Assembly: GCA_009760885.1 (NCBI GenBank) | Contig: CM019691.1 | Coordinates: 29,744,314-29,808,313, forward strand | DNA: 64,000 nucleotides | From: Achatina immaculata | Taxonomy: Eukaryota; Mollusca; Gastropoda; Stylommatophora; Achatinidae | Direction: 5' to 3' | Part shown: in pieces, positions 29,797 to 41,736 of the stretch | Layout of the letters: each line of letters starts with the position of its first letter | Position numbering within the stretch: position 1 is the stretch's first letter | The notes under the pieces: model-generated | Told to the model about the DNA's origin: nothing | The model's database searches: none | The model's input: only the letters and a program-made list of their open reading frames with translations | Translations under genes and position numbers: made by a program

Positions 29797-30075
29797 TTAT
29801 TAGGATAAACGTACATTTTGTGCCTGATTGTTCAATTATTTTCTTCACGTTGGCATAATGAAGCAAGTCTGGAAGCGTATATTTATACTGAATCTTGGAT
29901 AAAAGATGAAACAGGGAAGGTGAGGGTGGAGTTATCGGGAGTTGGAGCGATAAGTGATTTCATTTTTTTAAAAAAGAGACTACATTGGAAAGTCCAGTTA
30001 GATATGTACAGATAGCCAGACAAATGAACAGACAGAGTGGTCATTTAACACAAGCAGACAGACAGATCGGTGAAT

Positions 30076-30076
30076 G

Positions 30077-30135
<59 letters not shown>

Positions 30136-30156
30136 GGATGGATGGATGGATGAATG

Positions 30157-30209
<53 letters not shown>
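30076..30209. repeat. GATA microsatellite
   Basis: (GATA)n with a GGAT block in the middle. Confidence 0.97.
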
Positions 30210-30210
<1 letters not shown>

Positions 30211-30259
30211 CGACGGACGGACAGGCGGACAGACAGATAAGCAGGCAGGCAGACAGACT

Positions 30260-31104
30260 GATAGATAAACAGTTTTGAATGTGTTAACCATCAGGTTACA
30301 CTACCCTTTTCTCCTTCTCTACCGGGGACCTGCGTCTATTTTTAACCTCGCGCCATCACGCTTCATTAAACGGAAGTTGCGCCAACAGTTTCGGCGTCCA
30401 CGGTTTTTGCTTCTTATTCAAATACTTCTAGAGGACGAATTAAGACGCTGTATACAACAGTAGATCTTCATGTGTCATTAAATTTATACCTGCTCGATAT
30501 GCAAAGAACGTTCATTAACTTTTATTGTTAGTGGCCTAATATACGTAGCTAATGGTAAATTTATAAGTCTTTCATAACGTCTTTATTGAATTAAAATGAT
30601 TCTATTTCTGATGACCGTTTCTTCGTTAGGCATGTTTTTTTAAGTATTTATGTATGTTCTTCCAGGAAACTGACTTCTTACAACTTAATAATTTCCCAGT
30701 TCCAGGAGCCGCCTTAGAAATGGCTCTGGATTTGTGTCTAAATATGCTGTTCCATTCTTCAGTGGGGTATTAAAATAAAGTGTTATTACTTATTTCGCCT
30801 TTAAATTCATGAAATTTTATTTCAGCTTCCATGGGCGTAGGCCCTTGTAACAGAGAAGTTATATTTTTTAACTGCTTGCTATTCTTTTTTTCTGTTGTGT
30901 TTGACGAAGACTTCCTGTCAAAATATTGGATATCTTTATTCTTGATCTCTGACTTTCAAAATTTATCATTTCATTCTGCTTTCTTGTGTGAAATTTTTAC
31001 CTTTATCAAATTCTGTCACAAAATTTCGTTAGTTAGTTAATTAGACTTAACTTTATATGCTAATGTTATAGCCAATATTTTCTTTTGCCTTTATCGTTCT
31101 ATAT
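30260..31104. other. unassigned sequence
   Basis: No protein motif or repeat structure that I can support. Confidence 0.5.
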
Positions 31105-31570
31105 GGGAGTGAAGACATTGTCCATTTTGGTAGTAAGCAACCCATAGCTTACATGCTAGCGTCAGGGTTGACGAACCATAGCTTACATGCTAGCGTCAGG
31201 GTTGACGAACCATAGCTGACATGCTAACGTCAGGGTTGACGAGCCGTAGCTGACATGCTAGCGTCAGGGTTGACGAACCATAACTGACATGCTAGCGTCA
31301 GGGTTGACGATTTACCTCTCCGATGTTACCCCCAGTAACAGGCCCAGCCTGACTAACGGGGCAGGGATCGTCATAATCACTATGACAATGGAGTATCCTA
31401 AAGAATTGCTGCACATCCCTGCCTTTTTAACTGCACACAGGGACTGTGCAGCCATAGCCAGAGCAAAGCCGACACGATGCTGTGCCTCAACGTCTCCACA
31501 GCACCCGCTGTAAAGAACACCAGCTCACAATTCCAGGGTGATCGAAGGAGAAGAAGAAGAAGAAGAAGAT
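31105..31570 (+). mobile_element. dispersed repeat family DR, copy C (five modules)
   Basis: Head GGGAGTGAAGACATTGTCC, five 34-bp modules at 31139-31308 (start points 31139, 31173, 31207, 31241, 31275), then GTTACCCCCAGTAACAGGCC, ACGGGGCAGGGATCGTCAT, CCTTTTTAACTGCACACAGG, a GATGCTGTGCCTCAACG block and a (GAA)n tail at 31548-31569. Internal module count lies between copy B (one) and copy A (ten). Confidence 0.85.
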
Positions 31571-31897
31571 CTACTTACTATAACTGCTTTAAATTATAAA
31601 ACATATGATTAGAGTGGTTTAGCCTTCCTGTGACTTTAAACGAATGATGTTAGTTCTTATGTGGTTATTTTACACGCATTTAAAAAAATTAATTTTATAT
31701 TCATCTGAAACAGTTATCAAATATGTATTTCAGTGTATCTTTCGTCATTAGGATCGATGTTTTCTGGCTTTATTTTTTAGTTCTATATGCAACCTTCTGT
31801 CCTGTAGAATACGAATCATTAGTGTATAAGTATATAAAACTAAGTATAACACTGTACACGGAGCCACTGCAGTAAAGCTGTGATAGCGAAATATGTA
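31571..31897. other. unassigned AT-rich sequence
   Basis: No feature supported. Confidence 0.5.
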
Positions 31898-31947
31898 ACC
31901 TAGGAAAAAAGTAGGAACAGCTTTATTACTTAACGAACACACGGTTG

Positions 31948-31974
31948 TAACGTTTCGGCGTGAACCTTAATTAT
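31948..31974 (-). ncRNA. hammerhead-like motif, left terminal repeat
   Basis: Minus strand ATAATTAAGG-TTCACGCC-GAAACGTTAC. Stem II pairs as GGTTCACGCC with one wobble; the GTC cleavage triplet has become GTT and the CTGATGA box is degraded. Confidence 0.4.
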
Positions 31975-32104
31975 ATAAAAACACACAGGACGAAGAAATA
32001 AAAAGAGAAGATGAAATATAAATTCACATGAGTGCTATGTAAAAAAAAAACAGAAATGGAAACAATAGAATAAAATAAAATTAATGGAGCACTTAGCTGT
32101 GACT

Positions 32105-33600
32105 TCTTCTTCCCCAAATCCATAAACTCTTTAATCCTGGACGTCCCATTGTATCGGCGTGTTCATGCCCCATTGAGCACATTCTGACTTTTTGACAGCA
32201 TTTTCCAGCCACTAATACACAAACTGCTCTCTTATTTGAAAGATACCAACCACGCCTTAACAACTTTTGATGCGATCAAATTCTCTCAGCGCCACACCCA
32301 TCACATCTTTCTCTTTGATGTCTGCTCCCTTTACACCTCTATTCCCCATGAGGAGGGACTCTTAGCACTCCGCTATTTTCTTGATAAAGACCCTCACCAG
32401 CCACTAACACTGATACCATAATAAGACTAGCAGAGCTGGTACTCAAATTAAATTCCTTTGAATTCAACGGCGAGTACTTTGATCAAATCAGTGGTGTCGC
32501 CATGGATACGAAAAGGGTCCCAGTTATGCATGCTTATTCATAGGCTTTCTGGAAGTCAAATTATGGGAAATCTACACTGGCAGACTCTCAGAATTATATA
32601 AAAGGTAGATCGATGATAGCACTGAAGTCACCAGTGTGTGAAAGTACGAACTAGAACATTTTATTGAATTCGCCAACTCGCTTAATGAGAGCATAAAATT
32701 CACTTATGAAATTTCTGACAAATCTGTCAACTTTTTAGACATCAAAATGTCTATTGGCATAGACAGTCTTGTCACCTCTGTATTTTACATGCCCACCGAC
32801 GTATTTACTTTACACCTCTCATCCTGATGCTTGTAAGAACTCATCAAATACTCCCAACTCCTCCGTCTTCACCGTCTATGTCAGGATAACTTGGACTTTA
32901 TGGATCAGTCCAACAAATTATTAGAATTTTTCCATCATCGCCGCCATCCAGAAAATGCCCTTCGAAAAGCATTTAACCGTATCCAAAAAGTGGGCCATGA
33001 AGAAAACCTGTTACCTCGTCCGACAGGATCAAACTAGTACTTTCTTTTCACCTACATGGCCAGATGATTGAGAGAATTCTTTATCGCCATCTACCACTAA
33101 GCCAACTCGATCCCTATACCTGCGACATCTTCTCTGATCTACCCTTATTAACATACAAATGGGAACCAAATTTTTAAGGACATCCTCGTCCAGAGCCACC
33201 TTAAACCTAACTTTGCATATGCTGGCACCAGAAAATGTAACCGCCCTCCCCGTGTTACCTGCCCTGTAGTCTGGGAAATGAAAACGATCACCTTTTCCAA
33301 AACAATCCTCACTCTTCGTGAGGGATCCGAATGCGAGTCCCGTAATATGATATATGACATTGTATGCAAAAGACGCAGAATAACATATTGGTGAAACTGG
33401 TCTCAGATTAGGTGACTGCATGCAGAAACATCTGCATGCTTCAAAACCAGTCCTTAATCATTTAAATGGCCCCAACTACAGTGGCAAATCTGATTTTCTG
33501 GTAACAGCCATCAAACAATATCACACTGACGACAGAAGCTGCCTAAAGCTTAAGAACTGCTACATTCAGAAATATTAGACTCTGAAATCACATGGTTTGA
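32105..33600 (+). pseudogene. Penelope-like RT and GIY-YIG endonuclease, broken
   Basis: RT motif A region FLFDVCSLYTSIPHEEGLLA at about 32305-32365 (Asp in FDV), then EFNGEYFDQISGVAM near 32458-32505 followed by a corrupted GTKMGP-type motif, the RYIDD motif present only as KR-stop-IDD near 32604, SVNFLDIKMSIG near 32726-32760, and, after several shifts, the GIY-YIG domain: RNMIYDIVCKRRRITY near 33340-33387 then GETGLRLGDCMQKHL near 33390-33435, with a small deletion inside YIG. The RT resembles the telomerase-like RT of the group and GIY-YIG makes the nick. Non-functional. Confidence 0.85.
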
Positions 33601-34038
33601 ACTCGCAATTCACTTACACCTAATATTCTCCTCTTCCGTATTCATATTCCCTCTGCATTAAGTTCCACTCCTTCCTCACTTGTAACACATAGTTCAGAAC
33701 CTCCTCACATCATCAGATTACAACCCCATTACCCCAACTACAATCATCTATTCCACCTTCTCCTGGCTAGATTACCATTGTATCATTCTCTCCCCTTTCT
33801 GTGATTACCCCCCCCCCCTCTCATTTACACTCACCTATCACACTTCACAAGTCTCCATTTAAACATTCTCTACACTCCACTATGTGCACTTCTGAACACA
33901 GCCTCTCACAAGTCACAGCTAAGTGCTCCGCTCATTTTATTTTATTCTACTTTTTTTCATTCCTATTTTTTTTAACATAGAATTTATGTGAATTTATATT
34001 TCATCTTCTCTCTATTTCTTCGTCTTGTGTGGTTTTGT

Positions 34039-34066
34039 ATGATTAAGGTCCACATCGAAATGTCAC
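34039..34066 (+). ncRNA. hammerhead-like motif, right terminal repeat
   Basis: ATGATTAAGG-TCCACAT-CGAAATGTCAC. Mirror of the left motif, transcribed in the sense of the RT. Same TTA in place of TGA in the core box as the copy at 8038. Confidence 0.45.
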
Positions 34067-34117
34067 AACTGTGTGTTCGTTAAGTTAACTGTTTCTATTT
34101 TTGTCCCTAGTTTATGC

Positions 34118-34252
34118 ATTGATCTTTATTTCAAAAGGGTTAAGATTTGGGCACGCAGGCCCGTCTGACATTCTGCCCTTTATCATACATCTTTCACTCT
34201 ATTCCAGACATTCTACAAATATGCTGTTCATGTAACAAACATAACTAGCATT
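34118..34252 (+). repeat. 135-bp repeat shared with 4086-4220
   Basis: See 4086-4220. Begins within a few bases of the Penelope element's right end. Confidence 0.85.
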
Positions 34253-35164
34253 CTGTCCTTTAGAGTCCTTTTGTTGCGTCGGTTATCTGTTGATTATGTT
34301 TTACCATACTATCAGGAAGCTCGCTACTCTATAGTTTCCCCAACCATTAATTGTGTGTATTATATTAAATCATAGCTCATTATTTTGTCTTTCTCTGAAT
34401 CTTCATCATTCTTTCCAAAAACACGTCTTGTTTTCCCGGCGTTTTCTATTTTCCGCACCAATGCAGGCATGCCTTGAGATATGGACTCCTTCTTTGTGAT
34501 ATTTCTCCATTCCATCTTGACCTCTCTCGAGACGTTCTCGTTAGACCTTTCAGCCGTTCACGAGATTCTTGACATTCTTTTGAGCCAGGACGTCTCTGTA
34601 TCCTTGGATGAGCCTCTCTTCTCTGTCCACCATATTTTATGTCAAAGCTGCGTGTAATAGAGAACGCTTTGTTTCTTATTTTCTTGGAAGTTTCAAGAAC
34701 CTCAGATCTTATGTTTTCATTTTCTTCCTTTCACAATACGTTTATGGCTTAAAGCATCACACTGCTCCATCTTCTTTGTTCGTGCTGTGAAGTCCGGCAA
34801 ATGTCAGATGGAGATAGTGTGTTGTCCTCTTGCAGTTACGCGGTCGTTTGCGCTGGTGTGTTGTCCTCTTGCATTTATGCGGTTGCTTGCGGTAGTGTGT
34901 TGTCCTCTTGCAGTTATGCACTTGCTTGCGCTACCGATGTATATGATTAGAGTCATGGTCATTGACGTACTATTTTTCTTTCACCAACGTCTTAAGTACT
35001 CTGGATTTTTTTTCCAGCTGACCACACAACATCGTGCTCTATCACTTTACTCTGCGCAAGCCTCGTTATGTGTTGTATTTAATTAAGGGCTCTGTCATTT
35101 AATTAATGGCTTGTTTTCTCTCAGTATTTAAAAGGAGCAGGTACGGTAATGATGGTCCCTTTTT
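34253..35164. other. mostly unassigned; possible decayed coding on minus strand
   Basis: Minus strand near 34640-34570 reads MVDREERLIQGYRDVLAQKN and, shifted, 34520-34370 reads MEWRNITKKESISQGMPALV with more charged residues. No family recognised; two shifts and stops. A three-copy 39-bp repeat (GTGTGTTGTCCTCTTGCAG) lies at 34817-34933. Confidence 0.3.
34817..34933 (+). repeat. 39-bp tandem repeat, three copies
   Basis: Units start at 34817, 34856 and 34895 and share GTGTGTTGTCCTCTTGCA. Confidence 0.9.
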
Positions 35165-35171
35165 ATGCAAT

Positions 35172-35412
35172 TGAAGCACTTGTGGGATATGGTGTCTGTG
35201 TCTATGTTTTCCTTGACATGTCGACACGCCAGAGAGTTGCGTGGTCAGCATCAGGCGTGGCCACCTTTCCTTTCCTTTCCCCAGCTCCAGAAGAAGCCCA
35301 GTACCAGTTTCTACAGGTGGATGTGTGAGATGCCTCCGGCCGGATTCGAACCACAGATCTTATCCCATGAGAAACCATGCACTAACCACTTCGCCATTCA
35401 GACGCCCAAGAT
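35172..35412 (-). mobile_element. tRNA-derived SINE
   Basis: Minus strand: GGCGAAGTGGTTAGTGC box A, GGTTCGAATCC box B, CTGTAGAAACT, GGAAAGGAAAGGTGGCCACG and an end near ACACCATATCCC. Same subfamily as 15764-16021. Confidence 0.85.
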
Positions 35413-35417
35413 AGCCA

Positions 35418-35645
35418 TGGAACGACCTGGGGGATATCGTATTAGTGGCCACATTGTCCTTGACCTGTCGGTACATTAGAGAATGACGTGACCAGCATCA
35501 CGTCGGGCCGCCTTTCCTTTCTCCAGCTCTTAAAGAAGCCAGATAAAAATAAAGATGGGCAACTTGTGCTCTTCCAGCCGGGTTCGAACCATCGACCTTC
35601 GTTACAAGAGATTAGTGCACTGAGCACTTCGCCACTCAGGTATCC
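35418..35645 (-). mobile_element. tRNA-derived SINE, adjacent second copy
   Basis: Minus strand: GGCGAAGTGCTCAGTGC, GGTTCGAACCC, GGAAAGGCGGCCCGACGTGA and a TAATACGATATCCC end. It lies head-to-tail with the copy at 35172, six bases apart, so the two may be a dimer or serial insertion. Confidence 0.85.
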
Positions 35646-35699
35646 AACTTCAGGACTACTGACGATAAAATACTACTAAAAATTTAATAGAACAGTGCA

Positions 35700-36140
35700 G
35701 TTCATTACTTTGAGAGATTCTGTGCAGGTAATCTTTGATGATCATGATTTTTCCTTTTTATCTTGTCTTGGGTGTCTCTCATCGGGTTGGTTGCCTTTAT
35801 TTTCCTGTACTACCCAGTCAGTCACTTTGTATGGTTTCTTTTATTTCTTCCTTTCCTCTTCTTCTTTTTTTTTCCTAAACCCCCTTTAGCGATCAAGGTT
35901 TCCATTTAAAAAAAATTGTTTATTGCCTTTTTTTCTTAGTTTTCAGTAGTTTTCTATGTTCTGCAGTTTCTCTCTCGGAATTCCTTCATTTCTGTTTTTT
36001 TTTTCTCCATGTATAAGATACATGCTGCATCTCTTTCTCAAGATCATCTTTCACTTTGTCTGTTACTTCCAATTTCTGTCTCATCTGTTTGTTTGTTGTC
36101 CACGGCTCCCAAGAGTAGATTAATACTGGCAAATATGGTA
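35700..36140 (-). pseudogene. strongly decayed LINE RT C-terminus
   Basis: Minus strand near 36110-35990: LPVLIYSWEPWTTNKQMRQK then LEVTDKVKDDLEKEMQHVSY, which follows the order of a common LINE segment (YGCETW, KLEVTQRAMERAML). Further downstream only loose similarity (VTDWVVQENKGNQPDERHPR). No catalytic part. Confidence 0.5.
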
Positions 36141-36459
36141 GCACTAAGTTCTATCAGCTAGCAACTCTTCGAGATGATTCGTGCCGGTTTTACCAACTAC
36201 TATGGCAGTCCCGTGAGATTAAGGACGCCATATTTCGTCTTCATCCGGTATTCCCCTGTTGCTCTTGTTATCATCCTTCGTGAGGATGACGCGAGGGGTT
36301 GGATTTTAGTCAGGCGTGCCGAGAATGCTACATAAAGTTCTATGGAACTGATCTGTACGTAGTATAAGAAACTAATGTAGTAGTAGTATAGAGTCATTTG
36401 TTAAGCTATCTGCAGTTTGTCGTAACCGGACCAAAACATTTAGCCTCAGTGGGGAAATA
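36141..36459. other. unassigned sequence
   Basis: Nothing supported between the LINE relic and the Tc1-like element. Confidence 0.5.
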
Positions 36460-36756
36460 TACTATCCCCCAAAAAAAAAAAAGAAACGCGTAACTGCTAA
36501 TGATCCAATTTTAGCCATAATTTGATAGTCTATAGCTTTTTAAATTGAATGAATAATATATTCAAATTGCACACAATAATACCTTAGGGTTTAAACAATC
36601 ACTTGACAGTTTCTTGCATCTGTGTGACGAGAATTTGTTAGTCCCAGGGGTTCTCAAGTTAGTATGGTGTGTGGCCTCCGCTTGCATCGATCAGCGACTG
36701 ATATTCCTGGGCAAAGATGCAATCAGATGTCTGATGTGCACCTGTGGGATGGCTGC

Positions 36757-36987
36757 TCACTCTTCCTGGGGTGCCTGCCACAGATCACGACGATTGGCTG
36801 GAGAAACGTTTCGGCGACAAACACGTCTTTGCAGTTCATCCCATAGGTGCTCGATCGGATTCATGTCTAGAGACAGGGATGACCAAGGAAGGGTGAGAAT
36901 GTTGTTGGCAGTCAGGAACTGTGTGCTGAACCGTGCAGAATGGGGTCTGGCATTGTCCTGTTGAAACACAGATCTTTGCGCAGCCAA
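36757..36987 (-). pseudogene. Tc1-like transposase catalytic end
   Basis: SVFQQDNARPHSARFSTQFL carries the second Asp (QDNARPH); LSLDMNPIEHLWDELQRRV carries the DD34E Glu. Ends in NRRDLWQAPQEE. Confidence 0.9.
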
Positions 36988-37100
36988 AAATGTAGGGACA
37001 CGGGGTCGAAGAATTTCATTGACGTATCATTGCGCATTCAAACCTCCTTCAATCTGCACCAATGGACTCCTTCAATTGAAACTGATCATTCATCATACCA

Positions 37101-37490
37101 TTACACCTCCACCACCGTGTGGCGGACCTTCATCAACGCAGTTTTGGGCAAAACGTTCATATGGCCTACGGTAGACCCTTCTCCGAATATCATGGGGGTG
37201 CAACAAAAAGGAAGATTCGTCACTAAAGCAGACACGTTTCCATTGATTGTCAGTTGTTCAAGGCCGATGCTAATTGGCCAAACAAGTCGATTTTGGCGAC
37301 GGCGTCTCGTTAAGACAGGACCTCTGTGAGGTCGTCGTGCCACCAGTCCAGCTTCATGCAGTCTATTCCGGACAGTTTGATCACGCACACGACATCCTGC
37401 AAGCAATGACTGGGCACTTGAAGAAGCTGTTGTAAACCTGTTTCTGAAGTGATGAACCAGAATAAAGCTACCAGCAGCTGCTGTTGTCAC
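37101..37490 (-). pseudogene. Tc1-like transposase linker and first catalytic region
   Basis: Second helix-turn-helix VRDQTVRNRLHEAGLVARRP followed by HRGPVLTRRRRQNRLVWP, then a segment where the first Asp (usually F-DESRF) is obscured by a shift (VSALVTNLPFC). Upstream, the first helix-turn-helix can be traced in another frame near 37600-37500. Confidence 0.85.
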
Positions 37491-38124
37491 CTTGGGTCGT
37501 CCACTACGGTGCCGGTCTTCGGCTGAGCTAGTGGCTTGGAAACGGTGTCAAAGTCGACTGATGGTACTCTGCTGCACGTTTAAACGCCTGTCAAGCTGAC
37601 TTTGACTTTCGCCTGCTTGCAGGCGACCAATAGGAATGTTTCGTCAATGTTGCAAAAGACTGCCATAAATGTCTGCTTGTAAATTAACTGAATTTGTTTT
37701 TGTAACCTCATCCCTCTATGGGGTTTCATTTGTGTGGGAAGTGAGTTGTGCTCACCACAAAAATCATGACTTTTCCATAAACGCAATGTGAGTTATGGTA
37801 AAAAAAAAATACGTGATTAGCAAGGGCAGCTACTGCGTTCTGACTACACAAGAATAGCAAAATGCACGCTAAATCATGGACCTGATATCTTGGTGACAAT
37901 TTTTGGTTTGGTTTGAGATACCCGAGAAAAAAAATTGTTGTCACAACATATAAAAAATGAAGCTTATATAAGCTATGCGTTTCTTTTTTTTTTTTCTTTT
38001 TGGACAGTATATTTTCATCGAAATCACATAAATGAAACATGGCTAGGATAAAAGGAATTGAAACAAGCACATGTAAAGTCCGACGCACGAGCGTACTTAA
38101 AAATATGCTTGGAGCTGCAGATCA

Positions 38125-38480
38125 AGAACAAAGGTATTAGGATAGAATCTAACTGTATAATTAGTTTTGTCCGTTTGTCAGTCAGTAAATGAACAAAGGT
38201 GAAACAAATGGAAAAAAGGACAAATCGTACTGAACATCTGTCAAATCATTTGCTGCAGTTTCAGTCCTTTCGTAGATATTCTTGGCTGTTTATTTCTTAG
38301 ATAAGAACAAAGAGATACTGGGACAGAAGGTTTGAACAATCTAACTGTATAATTCATTTTGTCCGTCTGTCGGTTAGTAAGTGAGCAGAGGTGAAACAAG
38401 TGATAAAACGACAAATCGTAGATTTGCGAAATCCTGTTTCGATTTTGTTGCGATTTCAGTCCTTTCATAGATAATTCCTT
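38125..38480 (+). repeat. 179-bp tandem duplication, two copies
   Basis: Copies start at AGAACAAAG 38125 and 38304 and share TCTAACTGTATAATT, TTTTGTCCGT-TGTC-GT, GGTGAAACAA and TTTCAGTCCTTTC. About 80 percent similar, so an old duplication. Confidence 0.85.
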
Positions 38481-41289
38481 TGTCATTTTTGTTTGTTTGT
38501 TAAAGTAACCTTTTATGCGCATGTATGTATGTATGGGTGTGTATATGAATGTATGTAAGTATATAATGTTTGTTAGGGTAGAGAAAAAAATGTATTTTCT
38601 AGTGACTCTCATGGAAGAGCATGAGCCCTGTCTGAACTGATATAGTGGAAAAATTGGGCAATTATCTTCTCGAGTAAAATATGAGAGTGAAAGTAATATG
38701 TTAATTTCTTTTCCCGTCATTTTTTTATGGTTTATAACCAATGTAGTATATGAACTTTGAACTCAGATAGGGAGAATGCTTTCAAGTGTTTTATTGATTA
38801 CACTAAAATCTTTAATGTTAGGAAACATGACAAGAATATAAAAATATTGAAGTATAAATATCAATGGCAAATAATCAGAGAGTATGTTTTCTAAATGTGA
38901 CGGAAACATTAGGCAGTCAACATGGAAAGAGAACACAAAAAAGAACATTACAATCGATAAAACATAATGAGCTAGATATGCGTGCTACTGTCACATTTGT
39001 TCTTCGTGTACAGATCATGATTGAAGACATTTGTTATGGCTATCGTTTCTTCTGATTTTGACATGTCACAATTTGCGGTGGCCTTCTGGGAGCGGATGTA
39101 AAAAGCTAGTGTCTCATTCTTTAGCACCACTGTCGTAGGAAACTGGTTAGTCCCTGTTTCCTTTGCGAAAATCAGCGGTTCTCAATGTCCTAAATCCCAA
39201 TTATCAGTCTCCGTTTCCTTTCCGAAGATCAGCGGTTCTCAACGTCCCAAATCCCAACTATCCCTCTTCAACCCAGCCCCCCCCCCCCAGAAAATCTTGC
39301 ACTGTATATTAAATCACCACAATCCGGAAAGGATTTTAACCATTACAAGACTGACAAGTAACGCCTCCAGCAGCATCGAATCTCTAAAAATAGAAAACAA
39401 ACAAACAAAAAAAGTCGTCACATCCGTTAGGTAGCCATTACTGTGTAGTGTAAACAAGCGAGTTGTTGAAACTTAGACTGTCTTTCGTTGAGAATCACTG
39501 GTCCAGATGTAATTAACACAACATGCTGTTACTACTAGAAGGCTCTGAACATAGGACAGATCACACAACGTCGCTAGTCATAACGATACTGCAGCTTAGA
39601 TTCTCTCCCAGTCTTTCTGTTTCTCCTTTCAATACAATGAATAAATTACGAAAGCATAGTTGATGGGACAGAAGTATGAACAGAAGAATGAACAGGCAGT
39701 CCTCTTAGCTGAGCAAGAAGGACTTCAACAAGCTGCAAAAAATAAAATAATAATAGCAACAATAAAACAGCTAGCAGCTTTTACTGGACTAAAATGGACG
39801 AGGGAATTCCCCGAAGATTACCCAGCAGCCCCACATGAAAGATCCTCTGCCTCTTTCTCGCGACAGGAAGCTGCAGATAAAAGAGTGATGTCAATACTGC
39901 CTGACAGTCCATTTGCTCTGCCTGGAACTCTTTTATAGCGTGGTCTAGTCCCTTGGTACAACTTTGCAAGTACTTCGCTACGTGCACGTAATTACGTGGC
40001 GATACGCTGTACAAAGGTGCTTAGTTATTTGGGGTTTTTTTTTATTACGAACAATAGCCTTCACGAGTGCTGTCTACTGTTATGTTTTTTATAACAATAT
40101 TGTGAAGTATAGATTTCCATTACTTTTATTTAAACAGCTATTGTACTGAAAACAATACTAAACGTGCTGGGTTGTGACATTCACAATGTATTTCTTTCTG
40201 AGTCGCTTGTTCCATTGTCGGTTCTGTTTCCATCACTATTTAGAACACAAATCCTGCCAGACAGTATTGTTAGCCCACTGTATTGAATTCCGTACTGGTC
40301 TCTAGTTGTGGTATCTAGTTTTCAGGTCTTGAACAAAAAAAAATTATGTCCAAAATCGGTCGATGCGTAATATCTCTTCCGTCTGTCAGCTGTTGTTACA
40401 ACTAATGTTGACTCTAAGCTACGCGACCGCGCATACACACTATCCCCTTCTCCTCCCCCCTCCCCACCACCACACATACACACACACACACCCATACACA
40501 AATTCATGCTGCGTATGAAATTTTATGTGCAGCGCAAAAATAAATAAACAAGTAAATAAATTTCCCACTTTCATTTTTCAATTTCCTAACGTTATTCTGT
40601 GCTATGGTAGCATGGAAGAAAATCATGACAGCGCGACATGTGTTCGTTTTCCTGATTTCTTTGGATTTTAGTTTTGTTTTCTATGGAAACTTTGTATTGC
40701 GTAATTTTGACTTATGGCTCACAAAATTTATCTTGAAAATATATTTACACATGGGTTTACACATACACGAACTGCAAAACCATAGGTAGCACACTGGTTA
40801 TAATAATAATTTCAATAGCTAATCAGTGCAGGTTCTAGGCTATTTTGAGCCTTACGCAAGTCTAATTACCGTGTTTAACCCCCCCCCCCCCCCCCCATTA
40901 CGATGCATTTTCTATTCTTCCGCTCTACTTTTTTATAAAATTATTTTTAAACAAAATAAATCCGAAGTACCGTGTCTAAAAAAGAAATACACAAATTTTG
41001 GTCATTACGACACACATCAGACACAAGAAAAAAGCCTATGAGAATAAAATATTTCTCTGGTTATAACTAGAAGCACGTGATCAGTGTTTTGGCCACATCG
41101 TTAGCACAGAGAGTTCTTAACAATACAAGAAAAGAAATAAAAAATTTCCAAGACTCCAGGTCGCAGATGATTGGTTCCGGCAACGAATCAGATCCAATAC
41201 ACCAACTATAAAGACATCAGCAAACCATCCTCTTTCGCCAAGGACAGGCCGCCGCAACTACTGAACCACCTACATCGACTCAAAATGTC
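38481..41289. other. unassigned AT-rich stretch
   Basis: A two-copy 57-bp repeat (GTTTCCTTTGCGAAAATCAG) at 39156-39270, a C18 run at 40879-40896, and a 92-codon plus-strand frame at 39660-39938 that begins MMGQKYEQKNEQAVLLAEQE and has no known motif. No other structure is supported. Confidence 0.45.
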
Positions 41290-41735
41290 CTCACACAGAC
41301 GAGTGCCAACGCGGTGCCGGACACTTAGCAAAACAGCTGAGAGGCACATAAATGCCTTTGAATGTAAATGCTACAGAAGAGTTCTTCAAATATCACGGGG
41401 ACAAAAAAAAAAAAAGAACAAATTTATCCATACTACCAGAACTTAATATTGAAGAAGGTTGGCTAGTAAAGAGGATTAAACAGAGAAAACGTAAATATTT
41501 TGGATATATTAAACGGCATGATAATCTAGAGAAAACCGTCTTGGAAGGGTACATAATGGGAAAAAGAAAGAGATGAAGACCAAGGCAAAGATGGCTGCTA
41601 GACATCGTTGATAATCTGCAAATGGATGCATCAGCAGCAGGGCATCTTGCTTACAACCGAGAGGCCTACAGGAGAGCTGTTAGGGAGGCAAAGTTCCGCA
41701 AGGGACACACAAATGACTGACTGACTGACTGACTG
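41290..41735 (+). pseudogene. LINE RT C-terminus, GACT-tail family
   Basis: LSKTAERHINAFECKCYRRV near 41320-41380, an A-run that shifts the frame at 41403-41416, then LNIEEGWLVKRIKQRKRKYF, IKRHDNLEKTVLEGYIMGKR, a stop at about 41576, and RQRWLLDIVDNLQMDASA to GHTND with (GACT)5 tail at 41717-41736. Longest copy of this family here. Confidence 0.85.
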
Positions 41736-41736
41736 A

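Larger units (their letters stand above)
31899..34115 (+). mobile_element. Penelope-like element with inverted terminal repeats
   Basis: About 2.2 kb. Left end (CTAGGAAAAAAGTAGGAACA, TTATTACTTAACGAACACAC, CGTTTCGGCGTGAACC) is repeated in inverted orientation at the right (34115 leftwards to about 33905), roughly 200 bp each with the GAGCACTTAGCTGTGAC edge. Between them is a plus-strand RT followed by a GIY-YIG endonuclease, the order that defines Penelope-like elements. Stops and shifts break the ORF. Inverted rather than direct flanking repeats are one of the known arrangements. Relatives: 7985-8500 and 19063-19215. Confidence 0.88.
36462..38007 (-). mobile_element. second Tc1-like transposon
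   Basis: TA at 36460-36461 and 38008-38009 bounds about 1,546 bp. Ends are inverted: CTATCCCCCAAAAAAAAAAA on the left, complement of the right CTGTCCAAAAAGAAAAAAAA, both followed by GAAACGC. Minus-strand transposase remains as frames 36757-36987 and 37101-37490 with shifts between. Related to, but clearly different from, the element at 25276. Confidence 0.9.

Noticed and set aside
39660..39938. 92-codon frame as a small gene
   Set aside because: No homology that I recognise, no regulatory context and typical length for chance in this window; kept only as a remark.
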